64,000 bases of DNA, taken from the NCBI RefSeq assembly GCF_002953215.1, contig NZ_CP026378.1, positions 310,001-374,000 of the forward strand, written 5' to 3'. Below are positions 40,135-49,724 of the stretch, piece by piece. How positions within the stretch are numbered: position 1 is the stretch's first letter; the number at the start of each line of letters is the position of its first letter. The DNA is from Mixta calida. GTDB taxonomy: Bacteria > Pseudomonadota > Gammaproteobacteria > Enterobacterales > Enterobacteriaceae. Both the position numbers and the translations under genes were made by a program. Below the pieces are notes generated by a model that saw nothing but the letters and a program-made list of their open reading frames with translations, was not told where the DNA came from and made no database searches.

Positions 40135-41019
40135 ATGAAGATCGCTTTCGATGTGGATGTCATCCGAGACCTGGGCATCACGAAGATGGTTCATCAGGTA
40201 GCTGACTGGGGCTACAAATATATTGAACAGTCGCCGCATCCGCAGATTAACCCCTTCTATAAGCACCCGAAAGCCAGCCGGGAGATCATGACGGAGTATA
40301 AAAACGCGCTGAAAGCGACCGGCGTCGAGATCTCCTCGTTTATTGTGGTGTACCGCTGGTCCGGCCCGGACGAACTACGGCGCCAGGCGGCGGTAAAAAA
40401 CTGGAAGCGCATGATCGAGATCGCCGTAGAGATGGGCGTGCAGGTGATCAACACCGAGCTGTCCGGCAATCCCAACGAGCCGGAGATCTGCGAAGAAATG
40501 TTTTACCGTTCTATGGAGGAGCTGCTGCCGATCGTTGAACGCGAAGGCATCCGCATCGAAATTCAGTCGCATCCGTGGGATTTCTGCGAGCAGAACAACG
40601 AAACCGCCGATATCGTGAAGTCGTTCCGCAGCGAAAACGTGAAGTACGTTTACAGCGTGCCGCACACCTTTTTCTATGACAAAGGCAAAGGCGACGTAAA
40701 AAGCATGCTGGAGTACGTGGGCGATGACCTGTCGCACGTACTGGTCGCCGATACCATGAACCACACCAAACACTGCCGCTACATCGTCAATCCGCCAGGC
40801 GTGGACGCCGCGGTACATCAGCATGTCGGCGTGGGCGAAGGTGAAGTCGATTTCACCACCCTGTTTAAAACCCTGCGTGAAATGGATTTTGCCAACCGTA
40901 CCTACAAGGTGGGCGGCGAATCGATTATCGCCTCGGCGCTGTTCGGCTATCCCGAAAAGATGAAGTATCAGGCGGTGGAAACGCGCGAGCTGATCGAGCG
41001 TGAGCTGCTGGGAAAATAA
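40135..41019 (+). CDS. iolH: IolH-like sugar phosphate isomerase/epimerase
   Basis: A 294-residue xylose-isomerase-like TIM-barrel protein. The start MKIAFDVDVIRDLGITKMVH and the segments GYKYIEQSPHPQINPF and AAVKNWKRMIEIAVEMGVQV align with B. subtilis IolH. The exact reaction of IolH is not established; isomerase or epimerase activity on inositol derivatives is assumed. ATG 40135 follows AGGGAGAACG. It lies between iolG and iolE in one operon. Confidence 0.85.
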   Translation: MKIAFDVDVIRDLGITKMVHQVADWGYKYIEQSPHPQINPFYKHPKASREIMTEYKNALKATGVEISSFIVVYRWSGPDELRRQAAVKNWKRMIEIAVEMGVQVINTELSGNPNEPEICEEMFYRSMEELLPIVEREGIRIEIQSHPWDFCEQNNETADIVKSFRSENVKYVYSVPHTFFYDKGKGDVKSMLEYVGDDLSHVLVADTMNHTKHCRYIVNPPGVDAAVHQHVGVGEGEVDFTTLFKTLREMDFANRTYKVGGESIIASALFGYPEKMKYQAVETRELIERELLGK

Positions 41020-41088
41020 GGTGGCGGGCTCTCCTGCGAGCCTGAGCGCGTGGCGGCGAACGCCGCCGTACTGAACAGAGAATTCATC

Positions 41089-41985
41089 ATGAATAAAGAT
41101 TACGTGAAGCTGGCGATCGCGCCGATTGGCTGGACCAACGACGATATGCCGGAACTGGGGAAAGAGAACACCTTTCAGCAGACCGTCAGCGAAATGGCGC
41201 TGGCGGGCTTCAGCGGCAGCGAAGTCGGCAGCAAATATCCGCGCGATCCGGCGGTGCTGAAACCGATGCTGGAGATCCGCGGCATTCAGATCTGCAACGC
41301 CTGGTTCAGCACCTTTTTCGCCAACGGTGAAAAGGCGAAAACTATCGACGAGTTCATTAACCATATGAATTTTTTACATACGATGGGCGCCAAAGTGATC
41401 GGCTGCTCTGAGCAGAGCAAAAGCATTCAGGGCACCTCGCTGGCGGTATTCGAGCAAAAACCGGTATTTACGGAAGAAGAGTGGCGCTTAACCGCCGAGG
41501 GCTATAACGAGCTGGCGAAAATTGCGGCGGACAAGGGAATGCAGGTCTGTCTGCATCACCATATGGGCACCGGCATCCAGACACCTGCCGAGATTGACCA
41601 CTTTATGGCACTGACCAACGATGACGTTTATCTGCTCTATGATACCGGCCATATTTACTACTCCGAGAACAGCGAGCAGGCGATGCTGTCGGTGCTGGAG
41701 AAGCATCTGCCGCGCATCAACCATATTCATCTGAAGGATGTGCGCGATGAGGTGGTCAGCGCGGTGCGTAACCAGAAACTCTCCTTCCTGGACGGAGTAA
41801 AACGCGGCACTTTCACCGTGCCGGGCGACGGCGTGATTGATTTCAAACCGGTGTTTAAAATTCTCGACGACGCGGGATATCGCGGCTGGATGGTGGTAGA
41901 GGCGGAGCAGGATCCGGCGCTGGCTAACCCCTTTGAATATGCGGTGAAGGCGCGTAAGTATATTCGCGAAACCGCAGGCATCTGA
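41089..41985 (+). CDS. iolE: myo-inosose-2 dehydratase IolE
   Basis: A 298-residue TIM-barrel dehydratase converting 2-keto-myo-inositol to 3D-(3,5/4)-trihydroxycyclohexane-1,2-dione. Family blocks: [47 protein letters not shown] and [13 protein letters not shown], with metal ligands in the last three. ATG 41089 is chosen over an in-frame ATG at 41050. It is the last gene of iolDGHE, ending before a terminator. Confidence 0.95.
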   Translation: MNKDYVKLAIAPIGWTNDDMPELGKENTFQQTVSEMALAGFSGSEVGSKYPRDPAVLKPMLEIRGIQICNAWFSTFFANGEKAKTIDEFINHMNFLHTMGAKVIGCSEQSKSIQGTSLAVFEQKPVFTEEEWRLTAEGYNELAKIAADKGMQVCLHHHMGTGIQTPAEIDHFMALTNDDVYLLYDTGHIYYSENSEQAMLSVLEKHLPRINHIHLKDVRDEVVSAVRNQKLSFLDGVKRGTFTVPGDGVIDFKPVFKILDDAGYRGWMVVEAEQDPALANPFEYAVKARKYIRETAGI

Positions 41986-42029
41986 CGGCATTTTGCGCTG
42001 AAAACGGGAACTTATAAGCCTTAAACGAC

Positions 42030-42059
42030 AAAACGCCGCCATCTCTGGCGGCGTTTTTT
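42030..42059. terminator. Terminator between iolE and dcrB
   Basis: ACGCCGCC, loop ATCTCT, GGCGGCGT and six T, with A's on the other side, serving the convergent iolE and dcrB genes. Confidence 0.85.
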
Positions 42060-42078
42060 ATGCGCGTAAGCGAGGCGT

Positions 42079-42636
42079 TTATTTCAGCGTGATGGTGTTA
42101 ATCACATTTTCCGCTGCCGTCTGCGCCTGTTGCTGATTATCGGCAGGCAGGGTGATTTGCAGCGTCAGCAATTTACCGTCCGCTTTCGCCAGCACGACAG
42201 AAGACCAGGCTGTCTGCTGATTGGCGGAGATCACCGTATCCAGCTGCTGCGCCGGTTCGCCCTTGAGCGTAATCGCTTTATTGGCCACTACCTGCAGCTG
42301 CGGATCGCGGTTGCGCTGCTGCTGCTCCAGACGCTTCGCCAGCACGTCCAGACCTTCGTTGGTGGCATCGCCATCAATCACGATAATGGCGCGCTGGCCG
42401 CTTTCATCGGCGTAAACGTGCATGTTGTTCGCCTGCGTGCCCAGCTTGCCGCTCTTATCAGACATGCCCGCCGGCAAGTTGAAGCTGAGTTTGCCATCCA
42501 TTAACGACACCGTCTGCGTTGATGTGCTGGCGCTGGCGCCGTTATCGTCCGCTGCGGCTTTATCCGACTGCTGATCGCAGGCGGCCAGACCTACTACCAG
42601 TAAACCTATTCCAAGATATTTTGTAAGTTGACGCAT
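42079..42636 (-). CDS. dcrB: Lipoprotein DcrB
   Basis: A 185-residue lipoprotein. The signal peptide ends in lipobox LAAC with C20 as the lipidated residue, followed by D21, the inner-membrane retention residue. The remainder ([20 protein letters not shown], and the end [13 protein letters not shown]) matches DcrB of E. coli, known from phage C1 and C6 adsorption; its cellular role is envelope related. In E. coli it adjoins yhhS; here the iol genes separate them. Confidence 0.93.
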   Translation of the reverse strand: MRQLTKYLGIGLLVVGLAACDQQSDKAAADDNGASASTSTQTVSLMDGKLSFNLPAGMSDKSGKLGTQANNMHVYADESGQRAIIVIDGDATNEGLDVLAKRLEQQQRNRDPQLQVVANKAITLKGEPAQQLDTVISANQQTAWSSVVLAKADGKLLTLQITLPADNQQQAQTAAENVINTITLK

Positions 42637-42759
42637 CAGGTTCCCTTTTATTGATTAGCCTGGCAATACAGTACTCATACAAACTGAATCAGCGCGTAAA
42701 AGCAACCAACCGAGTGTCACAGGATCTTAGACGCGCTGACAAAGTATCGCTATTGCCGC

Positions 42760-43425
42760 TTAGCCGAAATTGTAGCGGGTTTGTCCTGACATTGCCGCCA
42801 GGCGTTTTAACGCGGCATTGAGCAGCACGCCGTAGGCAGGCAGGAAAAACACCATGCAGATAAGCACCTTGAAGCTGTAATCGACCAGCGCGATTTCTAC
42901 CCAATTCTGCGCCATAAAAGCGTCCGGGCTTTTATAAAAAGCGATGAAGAAGAAGGCGAGCGTGTCGCTGATATTGCCTAAAAACATCGCCGACGCGGGC
43001 GCCGCCCACCACTGCGGCAACTGACGCAGCCGGTTAAAGACATGCACGTCCAGAATCTGGCCCAGCGCGTAGGCCATAAAGCTGGCGCAGGCGATGCGGG
43101 CGACAAACAGGTTAACCTGCTCCAGCGCGTTCAGTCCCTGCCATGCGCCGTTATAGAACAGCGAAGAGACCACGTAGGAGATAAAGAGCGCAGGCACCAT
43201 CACCGCAAGGATAATTCGACGGGCCAGCGGCGCGCCAAAAATCCGCACGGTCAGATCGGTAGCCAGGAAGATAAACGGAAAGCTGAAGGCGCCCCAGGTG
43301 GTATGGAAACCAAACAGGGAAACAGGCAGCTGGACCAGATAATTACTGGAGGTAATCACCAGCACATGAAACAGGGATAGCCAGATAAGCGCATGCTTCC
43401 GCTGGCGCGGCGTAAAGGAGATCAT
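42760..43425 (-). CDS. yhhQ: Queuosine precursor transporter YhhQ
   Basis: A 221-residue inner-membrane protein with about six hydrophobic spans, of the VUT/YhhQ family that imports 7-cyano-7-deazaguanine for queuosine synthesis. The segment FPFIFLATDLTVRIFGAPLA is the family hallmark, together with the start SFTPRQRKHALIWLSLFHVL. The 277 bases upstream separate it from the divergent tusA. Confidence 0.93.
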   Translation of the reverse strand: MISFTPRQRKHALIWLSLFHVLVITSSNYLVQLPVSLFGFHTTWGAFSFPFIFLATDLTVRIFGAPLARRIILAVMVPALFISYVVSSLFYNGAWQGLNALEQVNLFVARIACASFMAYALGQILDVHVFNRLRQLPQWWAAPASAMFLGNISDTLAFFFIAFYKSPDAFMAQNWVEIALVDYSFKVLICMVFFLPAYGVLLNAALKRLAAMSGQTRYNFG

Positions 43426-43702
43426 AATGTACCTTTTTTACGTTGGGGTGAGGGAACCCAGTGTTTACTCAGCGTTCTGCTGTCTGTTCGCGTTTAGCCT
43501 GACGCATCTTGCGCAAGCTGAGCGGCGACGGAACGCCGTCTGTCAGCGGCAGGCAACATCGCCAGCCGCGGCGCATCTTACCGCGTTGTTTCGGCTTTGC
43601 AACGGTTAGTTTTCACGCAAACGTTAACCTGCTTTCGGCGGCTTGCGCAACAGGCCGCCGGGCGTAGAATAGAGCGCAACAGAATTCAGTGACGAGACGA
43701 TA

Positions 43703-43951
43703 ATGAGTGATCCATTCGCAAACCCCGATCAAACCCTGGACGCGCTGGGCCTGCGCTGCCCGGAACCGGTAATGATGGTGCGCAAAGCGGTGCGCCATAT
43801 GGAGGAGGGCGAGACCCTGCTGATCATCGCCGACGATCCCGCCACCACGCGCGATATTCCCGGCTTTTGCCGTTTTATGGAACATACGCTGGTGGCGCAA
43901 TCCACCGATGAGAAGCCCTATCGCTATCTGGTGCGCAAGGGCCTCTCTTAA
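43703..43951 (+). CDS. tusA: Sulfur transfer protein TusA
   Basis: An 82-residue sulfur carrier that receives persulfide from IscS and passes it to TusBCD for 2-thiouridine formation in tRNA. The active-site motif is LRCPEPVM with C19. Length is as in E. coli (81). ATG 43703. In E. coli zntA lies between tusA and yhhN; here yhhN is the direct neighbour and zntA is absent. Confidence 0.96.
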   Translation: MSDPFANPDQTLDALGLRCPEPVMMVRKAVRHMEEGETLLIIADDPATTRDIPGFCRFMEHTLVAQSTDEKPYRYLVRKGLS

Positions 43952-43954
43952 GCG

Positions 43955-44584
43955 TCAATAAAGCCAGAGCGAGCGGGCGATCATAAAGTGCCCGGCGAAG
44001 TAGCAGGCGGCGACGATGGCGTTATCCGCCGTAAAACGCTTGCGGTAATGGCTGATAAACCAGACCAGATTCGCCAGCGTCAGCAGCGTGGCGCCGGCCA
44101 CCAGCGAGAAGCTGTAGTCGTTAGGACGGAAATAATAGAGTTCGGCGGCCAGCCAGTTCATCACCAGCGTCATGCCGATAAAAGTGCAGATTGGCCAGCG
44201 CAGATCTTCCAGCCGCGACCAGATAATCGCTATCCAGACAATGCCGATAATCAGCATGGTCAACGGGATCGGCCAGAAGAAGCTCATGGTCATATGGCTG
44301 GCGAAATTAATGGTGTAGAGCAGATGCGCAAGGAAAAAAGCGCCAATGGCATACATCATACGCTGACGCGGAAGCAGCGTCAGCGCGTCGCCCGCCATCG
44401 TCGCCAGCAGACCGAGCAAAATCAGGTAGTCGCCGGGATTGCGCGTGGGCGCTTGCCAGGCCCAGGCGAGCAGCAACAGCAGCGTAACCGGCTTAAACAC
44501 CCAGCGCTGCCACTGTGGGCCGCGGTAGGAAGCATCTACATAGAGCCAGCCGGAAAAAAGTACGGCAAGAAATGACCAAATCAT
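43955..44584 (-). CDS. yhhN: YhhN family membrane protein
   Basis: A 209-residue membrane protein with seven to eight hydrophobic spans of the YhhN/TMEM86 family. Eukaryotic members are lysoplasmalogenases; the bacterial role is not settled. Conserved polar motifs within spans ([17 protein letters not shown]) are present. ATG 44584 with an AAGGACAA site is chosen over the upstream in-frame start at 44668. Its stop is three bases from that of convergent tusA. Confidence 0.9.
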   Translation of the reverse strand: MIWSFLAVLFSGWLYVDASYRGPQWQRWVFKPVTLLLLLAWAWQAPTRNPGDYLILLGLLATMAGDALTLLPRQRMMYAIGAFFLAHLLYTINFASHMTMSFFWPIPLTMLIIGIVWIAIIWSRLEDLRWPICTFIGMTLVMNWLAAELYYFRPNDYSFSLVAGATLLTLANLVWFISHYRKRFTADNAIVAACYFAGHFMIARSLWLY

Positions 44585-44767
44585 TACGTTGTCCTTTTCT
44601 GAAAGGGGCGACAGCGGCATCAGCCCTGAAACGCAGCGCCGACGCAGCCGCCGTTTTATTAACAACATCCTGCAATCAGTTTAGGTTAGCGGGATGCAAT
44701 GTGACAATGAGAGGGCTCCGGTTGTCTGCCTGACGCGACAACCCGCCACAGGAAGCAGAATACGAAG

Positions 44768-45127
44768 ATGAGCAAACCCCCGCTGATTTTTATTATCGTG
44801 CTGGCGATTATCGCCGTACTGGCCTCACGTCAGTTTATTAAGCAGCGGCGTGAAAACGCAGCGAACGATGCGGCGCCGGTGCGATCGCTACAGGTAGAGG
44901 TGAAAACCAAACGTGAGTTTCCCGCCCCGGATCGGCGTTCACGTCAGCGGGAAGTGATTGCGGGCGAAGAAATGCGCTACGAGGCCTGGTTTCACCCGCT
45001 TAACGGCGCGGGCGACATCAGGCTGACGGTGACGGCTAAGGATTATCATCAGATGGATAAAGGCGTAAAAGGCGAGCTTAAGGTGCAGGGTAGCCGCTTT
45101 ATCTCTTTTACGCCTGAGAAGCCGTAG
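44768..45127 (+). CDS. yhhM: DUF2500 membrane protein YhhM
   Basis: A 119-residue protein with one N-terminal hydrophobic span (PPLIFIIVLAIIAVLASRQF) and a soluble beta-rich remainder ending QGSRFISFTPEKP, as in E. coli YhhM (DUF2500). Function unknown. ATG 44768. Its stop lies five bases before the convergent yhhL stop. Confidence 0.9.
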   Translation: MSKPPLIFIIVLAIIAVLASRQFIKQRRENAANDAAPVRSLQVEVKTKREFPAPDRRSRQREVIAGEEMRYEAWFHPLNGAGDIRLTVTAKDYHQMDKGVKGELKVQGSRFISFTPEKP

Positions 45128-45131
45128 AACG

Positions 45132-45404
45132 TTACTGCTTCGGATAGTGCTTTTTCTGCCAGGCAAGTAGCTCGAACACGCCGAAAAAGAAGATCTTAAC
45201 CTGCGTCAGACGGCTCAGCTTCGCGCTGTCTTTCGGCTGCGTGGCGCGCAGCAGTACCAGCTGCAGACCGTGCATAATCACCATAAAAATCAGCGCGACA
45301 TTAACAAAATATGTCAGCGGCTTAGGAAAAGGCTGCACGATATTCAGCAGCAAAAAGGCCCAGACGCAGACCATCAACAACCGACCCAGATTAAGCCACA
45401 TCAT
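45132..45404 (-). CDS. yhhL: DUF1145 membrane protein YhhL
   Basis: A 90-residue protein with two hydrophobic spans (GRLLMVCVWAFLLLNIVQPF, LTYFVNVALIFMVIMHGLQL) of family DUF1145. Function unknown. The start overlaps the end of rsmD by 14 bases, so it is translated from the rsmD mRNA. Confidence 0.9.
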   Translation of the reverse strand: MMWLNLGRLLMVCVWAFLLLNIVQPFPKPLTYFVNVALIFMVIMHGLQLVLLRATQPKDSAKLSRLTQVKIFFFGVFELLAWQKKHYPKQ

Positions 45405-46002
45405 CCTGCTCCTGTTTTACGCCTTCGCGGCGGTATAAGCGGTAAGCGACCTGTCCCGCCACTTTTTCCCGATGTAAAAACCAGTTAACCGGCACCGGCG
45501 GCGCGCCATTTTCTATTTCGCTTTCAACGTAGATCAGCGCTTCATCGGCCAGCCAGCCGTTGATTTCCAGCAGTTGCAGCGTCTGTTCCAGCAGACCTTT
45601 GCGAAACGGCGGATCGATAAACACCACCTGATAGGGTTCGCCCTGCTGCGCCAGCCAGCTCAGCGTATTGGTCTGGATCACCTGCGCGTTGTCGGCCTTC
45701 AGCGTCTTCAGATTCTGCGTCAATTGCTGGGCGACCGGCTTTTCCAGCTCCAGCAGCGTCGCCGATCCCGCGTAGCGCGACAGCGCTTCCAGACCGAGCG
45801 CGCCGCTACCGGCGAAGCAGTCGAGGCAGCGGGCCTGCTGAATATCCGGCGCCAGCCAGTTAAACAGAGTTTCACGTACGCGATCGGTGGTGGGGCGCAG
45901 ACCGGCGCTGTCGGGCACCGGCAGTTTTCGTCCGCGCCACTGTCCGCCGATAATGCGGATTTGTCCGGCGGCGCTGCGGGGTTTTTTATTCATGTTGCTC
46001 AC
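45391..46002 (-). CDS. rsmD: 16S rRNA m2G966 methyltransferase RsmD
   Basis: A 203-residue SAM-dependent methyltransferase modifying G966 of 16S rRNA. The start GQIRIIGGQWRGRKLPV, the SAM motif LDCFAGSGALGLEALSRYA and the catalytic motif FIDPPF (NPPF-type) match the family. The start is GTG 46002 (MSNMNKK) or ATG 45993; the two differ by three residues. It is divergent from ftsY as in E. coli. Confidence 0.95.
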   Translation of the reverse strand: MSNMNKKPRSAAGQIRIIGGQWRGRKLPVPDSAGLRPTTDRVRETLFNWLAPDIQQARCLDCFAGSGALGLEALSRYAGSATLLELEKPVAQQLTQNLKTLKADNAQVIQTNTLSWLAQQGEPYQVVFIDPPFRKGLLEQTLQLLEINGWLADEALIYVESEIENGAPPVPVNWFLHREKVAGQVAYRLYRREGVKQEQDDVA

Positions 46003-46180
46003 AACTCGTCATAATTTGTTGCGTAGTTTAACGGGCGAAAGCGGTGGAGGAAACGTTAAAAAGGGTGCTGGTGTTGCGCTGGCTGGAAAGTGTTAGACTA
46101 ATGAATTCTTTATCAGGTTATTTTTTCAGTCCGGCGCGACAGACGACCGGGTGAAAGCCATCGAGGAGTGGTGTTACACA

Positions 46181-47815
46181 ATGGCAAAAGAAAAAAAGCG
46201 TGGCTTTTTTTCCTGGCTGGGTTTTGGTCGTGAAGAAACGCCTGCGCAGTCAGAAGAACAAAAAGAGACGTTAACGCAGCAGACCGCCGAGAGCGAAGCG
46301 CCCGCAGCAGAGCAGCCCACCGCCGAACAGATCGCCGAAGATATCGTGGCGACCACCGAAGAGGTAGCGCGTCAGGAAGAGGCGCACAGCGCACCGCAGA
46401 CGGAAGATACGCCGGTTCATGACACGCAGCCGGAAGACGCGGCGCCTGTAGCGATCGCGCCGGTTCACGAAGAAATTCTGCCGGAAGAGACCACGCCGAC
46501 AGACGTCGCGGCGGTTGAAGAAGAGATTCTGCCGGAAGAGACCGCGCCGACAGACGCCGCGCCGGTTGAAGAAGAGATTCTGCCGGAAGAGACCGCACCG
46601 ACAGACGACGCGCCGGTTAAGGAAGAGGTTCAGCCGGAAGCGGCAACATCGAGCGCGTCGCTGCTTAATGAAACCGGTCCGGAGGATGAAACGCCTGCGG
46701 TGACCGAAGAAAAAGATGCGGCGATCGCCACCGAAGTCGCGGCGGCCGTCACGCTCACCAGCGCGCCGGAAGATGAAATCCTGCCGGAAGAAGCGCTGCC
46801 GCTGACCGAAGATGAACTGACGGCGCTGGCGCTGGCCGATAGTGCGCCGGAAGAAGAAGCGATAGTCACGCCGGTTGAGCAGGAGCGCCCGACGAAAGAG
46901 GGCTTTTTCGCGCGCCTGAAGCGCAGCCTGGTGAAAACACGTCAGAACCTCGGCTCCGGCTTTATCAGCCTGTTCCGCGGTAAAAAGATTGACGACGAAC
47001 TGTTTGAGGAGCTGGAAGAACAGCTGCTGATCGCCGACGTCGGCGTCGATACCACGCAGCGCATCATCAGTAGCCTGACGCAGCAGGCCAACCGCAAACA
47101 GCTGCGCGACGCGGAAGCGCTCTATGGCCTGCTGAAAGCGGAAATGGCTGGCATTCTGCACAAGGTCGACGCGCCGCTGGACGTTTCCGGCAAAACCCCG
47201 TTTGTTATTCTGATGGTCGGCGTTAATGGCGTCGGCAAAACCACCACCATCGGTAAGCTGGCGCGCCAGTATCAGGCGCAGGGCAAATCGGTGATGCTGG
47301 CGGCGGGCGATACCTTCCGCGCCGCAGCGGTCGAGCAGCTGCAGGTATGGGGCGAACGCAACCATATTCCGGTGGTGGCGCAGCATACCGGCGCCGATTC
47401 CGCCTCGGTGATTTTCGACGCGATTCAGGCTGCCAAAGCGCGTGGCGTGGATGTGCTGATCGCCGATACTGCAGGTCGCCTGCAGAATAAAGCGCACCTG
47501 ATGGAAGAGTTGAAGAAGATCGTTCGCGTGATGAAGAAGCTCGATGAGAACGCGCCGCACGAGGTGATGCTGACTATCGACGCCAGCACCGGCCAGAACG
47601 CGGTCAGCCAGACTAAGCTGTTCCATGAGGCGGTGGGCCTGACCGGCATTACCCTCACCAAGCTGGACGGCACGGCGAAAGGCGGCGTGATCTTCTCGGT
47701 GGCGGACCAGTTCAGCATTCCGATTCGTTTTATCGGTGTCGGAGAAGGCATCGATGATTTACGGCCGTTTAAGGCCGAAGATTTTATTGAGGCACTGTTT
47801 GCCCGAGAGGATTAA
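46181..47815 (+). CDS. ftsY: Signal recognition particle receptor FtsY
   Basis: A 544-residue SRP receptor GTPase docking ribosome-SRP complexes at the membrane. Residues 1-240 form a highly acidic A region; a basic N-terminus (MAKEKKRGFFSWLGF) binds lipids. The NG domain follows, with GVNGVGKTTTIGKLA (P-loop), DTFRAAAVEQL, DTAGR and TKLDGTAKGG. ATG 46181 after GAGGAGTGG is preferred over an in-frame ATG ten codons upstream. It is the first gene of ftsYEX. Confidence 0.97.
   Translation: MAKEKKRGFFSWLGFGREETPAQSEEQKETLTQQTAESEAPAAEQPTAEQIAEDIVATTEEVARQEEAHSAPQTEDTPVHDTQPEDAAPVAIAPVHEEILPEETTPTDVAAVEEEILPEETAPTDAAPVEEEILPEETAPTDDAPVKEEVQPEAATSSASLLNETGPEDETPAVTEEKDAAIATEVAAAVTLTSAPEDEILPEEALPLTEDELTALALADSAPEEEAIVTPVEQERPTKEGFFARLKRSLVKTRQNLGSGFISLFRGKKIDDELFEELEEQLLIADVGVDTTQRIISSLTQQANRKQLRDAEALYGLLKAEMAGILHKVDAPLDVSGKTPFVILMVGVNGVGKTTTIGKLARQYQAQGKSVMLAAGDTFRAAAVEQLQVWGERNHIPVVAQHTGADSASVIFDAIQAAKARGVDVLIADTAGRLQNKAHLMEELKKIVRVMKKLDENAPHEVMLTIDASTGQNAVSQTKLFHEAVGLTGITLTKLDGTAKGGVIFSVADQFSIPIRFIGVGEGIDDLRPFKAEDFIEALFARED
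46463..46615 (+). repeat. Three 51-bp tandem repeats in the FtsY acidic domain
   Basis: Three 17-residue units (VHEEILPEETTPTDVAA, VEEEILPEETAPTDAAP, VEEEILPEETAPTDDAP) at 46463-46513, 46514-46564 and 46565-46615 are nearly identical in DNA as well, followed by a degenerate fourth. Being in frame, the array can expand or contract without loss of function. Confidence 0.92.
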
Positions 47816-47820
47816 CCAGG

Positions 47821-48477
47821 ATGATTCGCTTTGAAGAGGTCAGTAAGGCTTATCTCGGCGGTCGGCAAGCGCTGCAGGGGGTAGATTTTCATCTGCAACC
47901 CGGCGAGATGGCGTTTCTGACCGGTCATTCCGGCGCAGGGAAAAGCACCCTGTTGAAGCTGATTTGCGGCATTGAACGTCCCAGCGCGGGCCATATCTGG
48001 TTCAGCGGGCATGACATCAGCCGTCTGAAAAATAGCGAAGTGCCGTTTCTGCGTCGTCAGATTGGCATGATCTTTCAGGATCACCATTTGCTGATGGATC
48101 GTTCGGTTTACGACAACGTGGCGATCCCGCTGATTATCGCCGGCGCCAGCGGCGAAGATATTCGCCGCCGCGTTTCCGCCGCGCTGGATAAGGTCGGCCT
48201 CCTCGACAAAGCGAAAAGTTTTCCGATTCAGCTTTCGGGCGGTGAGCAGCAGCGCGTCGGCATTGCCCGCGCGGTAGTGAACAAGCCTGCTGTGTTGCTG
48301 GCCGATGAACCGACCGGCAACCTGGATGAAGCGCTTTCGGAGGATATCCTGCGTCTGTTTGAAGAGTTCAACCGCGTGGGCGTCACCGTTCTGATGGCGA
48401 CGCACGATATGGGACTGATCGCCCGCCGCGATTATCGGGTAATGACGCTCAGTCACGGCAGATTGCACGGAGGCTAA
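47821..48477 (+). CDS. ftsE: Cell division ABC ATPase FtsE
   Basis: A 218-residue ATPase that with FtsX activates septal amidases through EnvC. Walker [10 protein letters not shown], signature LSGGEQQR and Walker [11 protein letters not shown] are intact. It starts five bases after ftsY and ends one base before ftsX. Confidence 0.97.
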   Translation: MIRFEEVSKAYLGGRQALQGVDFHLQPGEMAFLTGHSGAGKSTLLKLICGIERPSAGHIWFSGHDISRLKNSEVPFLRRQIGMIFQDHHLLMDRSVYDNVAIPLIIAGASGEDIRRRVSAALDKVGLLDKAKSFPIQLSGGEQQRVGIARAVVNKPAVLLADEPTGNLDEALSEDILRLFEEFNRVGVTVLMATHDMGLIARRDYRVMTLSHGRLHGG

Positions 48478-48478
48478 T

Positions 48479-49465
48479 ATGGCTAATAAACGCATCAAAC
48501 GCGCGCCCGCGCCGAAGGCCAGGCCGCAGCAGCCAAAAAGCAAAGCGCTGAAGGGCGGCTGGCAGGAGCAATGGCGGTACGCCTGGCGCGGCACGCTGTC
48601 GGATATGTGGCGTCAGCCGCTGGCGACGCTGCTGACGGTGATGGTGATCGCCATTTCACTGACGCTGCCGAGCGTCTGCTATATGGTCTGGAAAAACGTC
48701 AGCCAGGCGGCGGAGCAGTGGTATCCGGCGCCGCAGCTGACGCTTTATCTGTCGAAAACGCTGGACGACACCGCGGCGGAAAACGTGGTGGCGACGCTGA
48801 AAAAAGAGCCTGGCGTGGCAAAGGTTAATTACCTGTCGCGGGATGAGGCGCTGGGCGAGTTTCGCAACTGGTCCGGTTTTGGCGGCGCGCTGGATATGCT
48901 GGAGCAGAATCCATTGCCGGCGGTAGCGATCATTACGCCTGATCTGAACTTCCAGAATGAGAAGACGCTGCAAACGCTGCGCGACCGCGTCCAGCACGTC
49001 GACGGCGTCGACGAGGTGCGCATGGACGATAGTTGGTTCGCGCGTCTGGCGGCGTTGACCGGGCTGGTCGGGCAGATTGCCACGATGATCGGCATTCTGA
49101 TGGTGATCGCGGTGTTCCTGGTGATCGGCAACAGCGTGCGCCTCAGTATCTTTGCCCGCCGCGACACCATTAACGTACAGAAGCTGATTGGCGCCACCGA
49201 CGGCTTTATTCTGCGGCCTTTCCTCTACGGCGGCGCGTTGCTGGGGCTGAGCGGCGCGGTGCTGTCGCTGATCCTGTCGGAAGTGCTGGTATTCCGTCTG
49301 GAAGCGGTGGTGGCGCAGGTCGCCAGCGTCTTCGGCACTACCTTCCGCATCAGCGGTCTCTCCTGGGATGAGAGCCTGCTGCTGCTGCTGCTGTCGTCGA
49401 TAATTGGCTGGATTGCGGCCTGGCTGGCGACGGTACAACATTTACGTCGTTTTACGCCACAGTAA
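48479..49465 (+). CDS. ftsX: Cell division protein FtsX
   Basis: A 328-residue inner-membrane protein with four hydrophobic spans, partner of FtsE. A basic cytoplasmic tail ([20 protein letters not shown]) precedes span one. A large periplasmic loop (about 70-195) contacts EnvC. The conserved [20 protein letters not shown] lies before the last spans. It completes the ftsYEX operon. Confidence 0.96.
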   Translation: MANKRIKRAPAPKARPQQPKSKALKGGWQEQWRYAWRGTLSDMWRQPLATLLTVMVIAISLTLPSVCYMVWKNVSQAAEQWYPAPQLTLYLSKTLDDTAAENVVATLKKEPGVAKVNYLSRDEALGEFRNWSGFGGALDMLEQNPLPAVAIITPDLNFQNEKTLQTLRDRVQHVDGVDEVRMDDSWFARLAALTGLVGQIATMIGILMVIAVFLVIGNSVRLSIFARRDTINVQKLIGATDGFILRPFLYGGALLGLSGAVLSLILSEVLVFRLEAVVAQVASVFGTTFRISGLSWDESLLLLLLSSIIGWIAAWLATVQHLRRFTPQ

Positions 49466-49591
49466 CGTTTTTTTGGTATAATCTTCCTCTGCTGCATGAC
49501 GCCTGTGCGGCAGAGGAAATATCTTATTTTCCTCCTGTCCGCCAGAATCTGACGTCCTTATCTTGTGTATAAAATATTCACGATGTAAATT

Positions 49592-49618
49592 GAACTTGTG
49601 GATAACTTCGCTCTCTAA
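49592..49618 (+). promoter_or_regulatory. Sigma-E type promoter of rpoH
   Basis: GAACTT (49592-49597) and TCTAA (49614-49618) with a 16-base spacer match the sigma-E consensus and the position of E. coli rpoH P3. A TATAAAAT -10-like element (about 49567-49574) upstream is a candidate sigma-70 promoter. Between ftsX and these lies a hairpin with TTCCTCTGC/GCAGAGGAA arms (about 49484-49518). Confidence 0.75.
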
Positions 49619-49724
49619 GAAGTAGCACAGATTGCTTTGGGATTTCGTTGTCGATTCCTGTACCCTGGTGAATCGCGCAAAAGGAAATCGTGCGGCAATG
49701 TCGATTAAATATGTGAGGGTTTGA

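Noticed and set aside
46271-47626. 451-codon frame antisense to ftsY
   Set aside because: It arises from the acidic repeats of FtsY, giving an Arg/Phe-rich product with no family resemblance.
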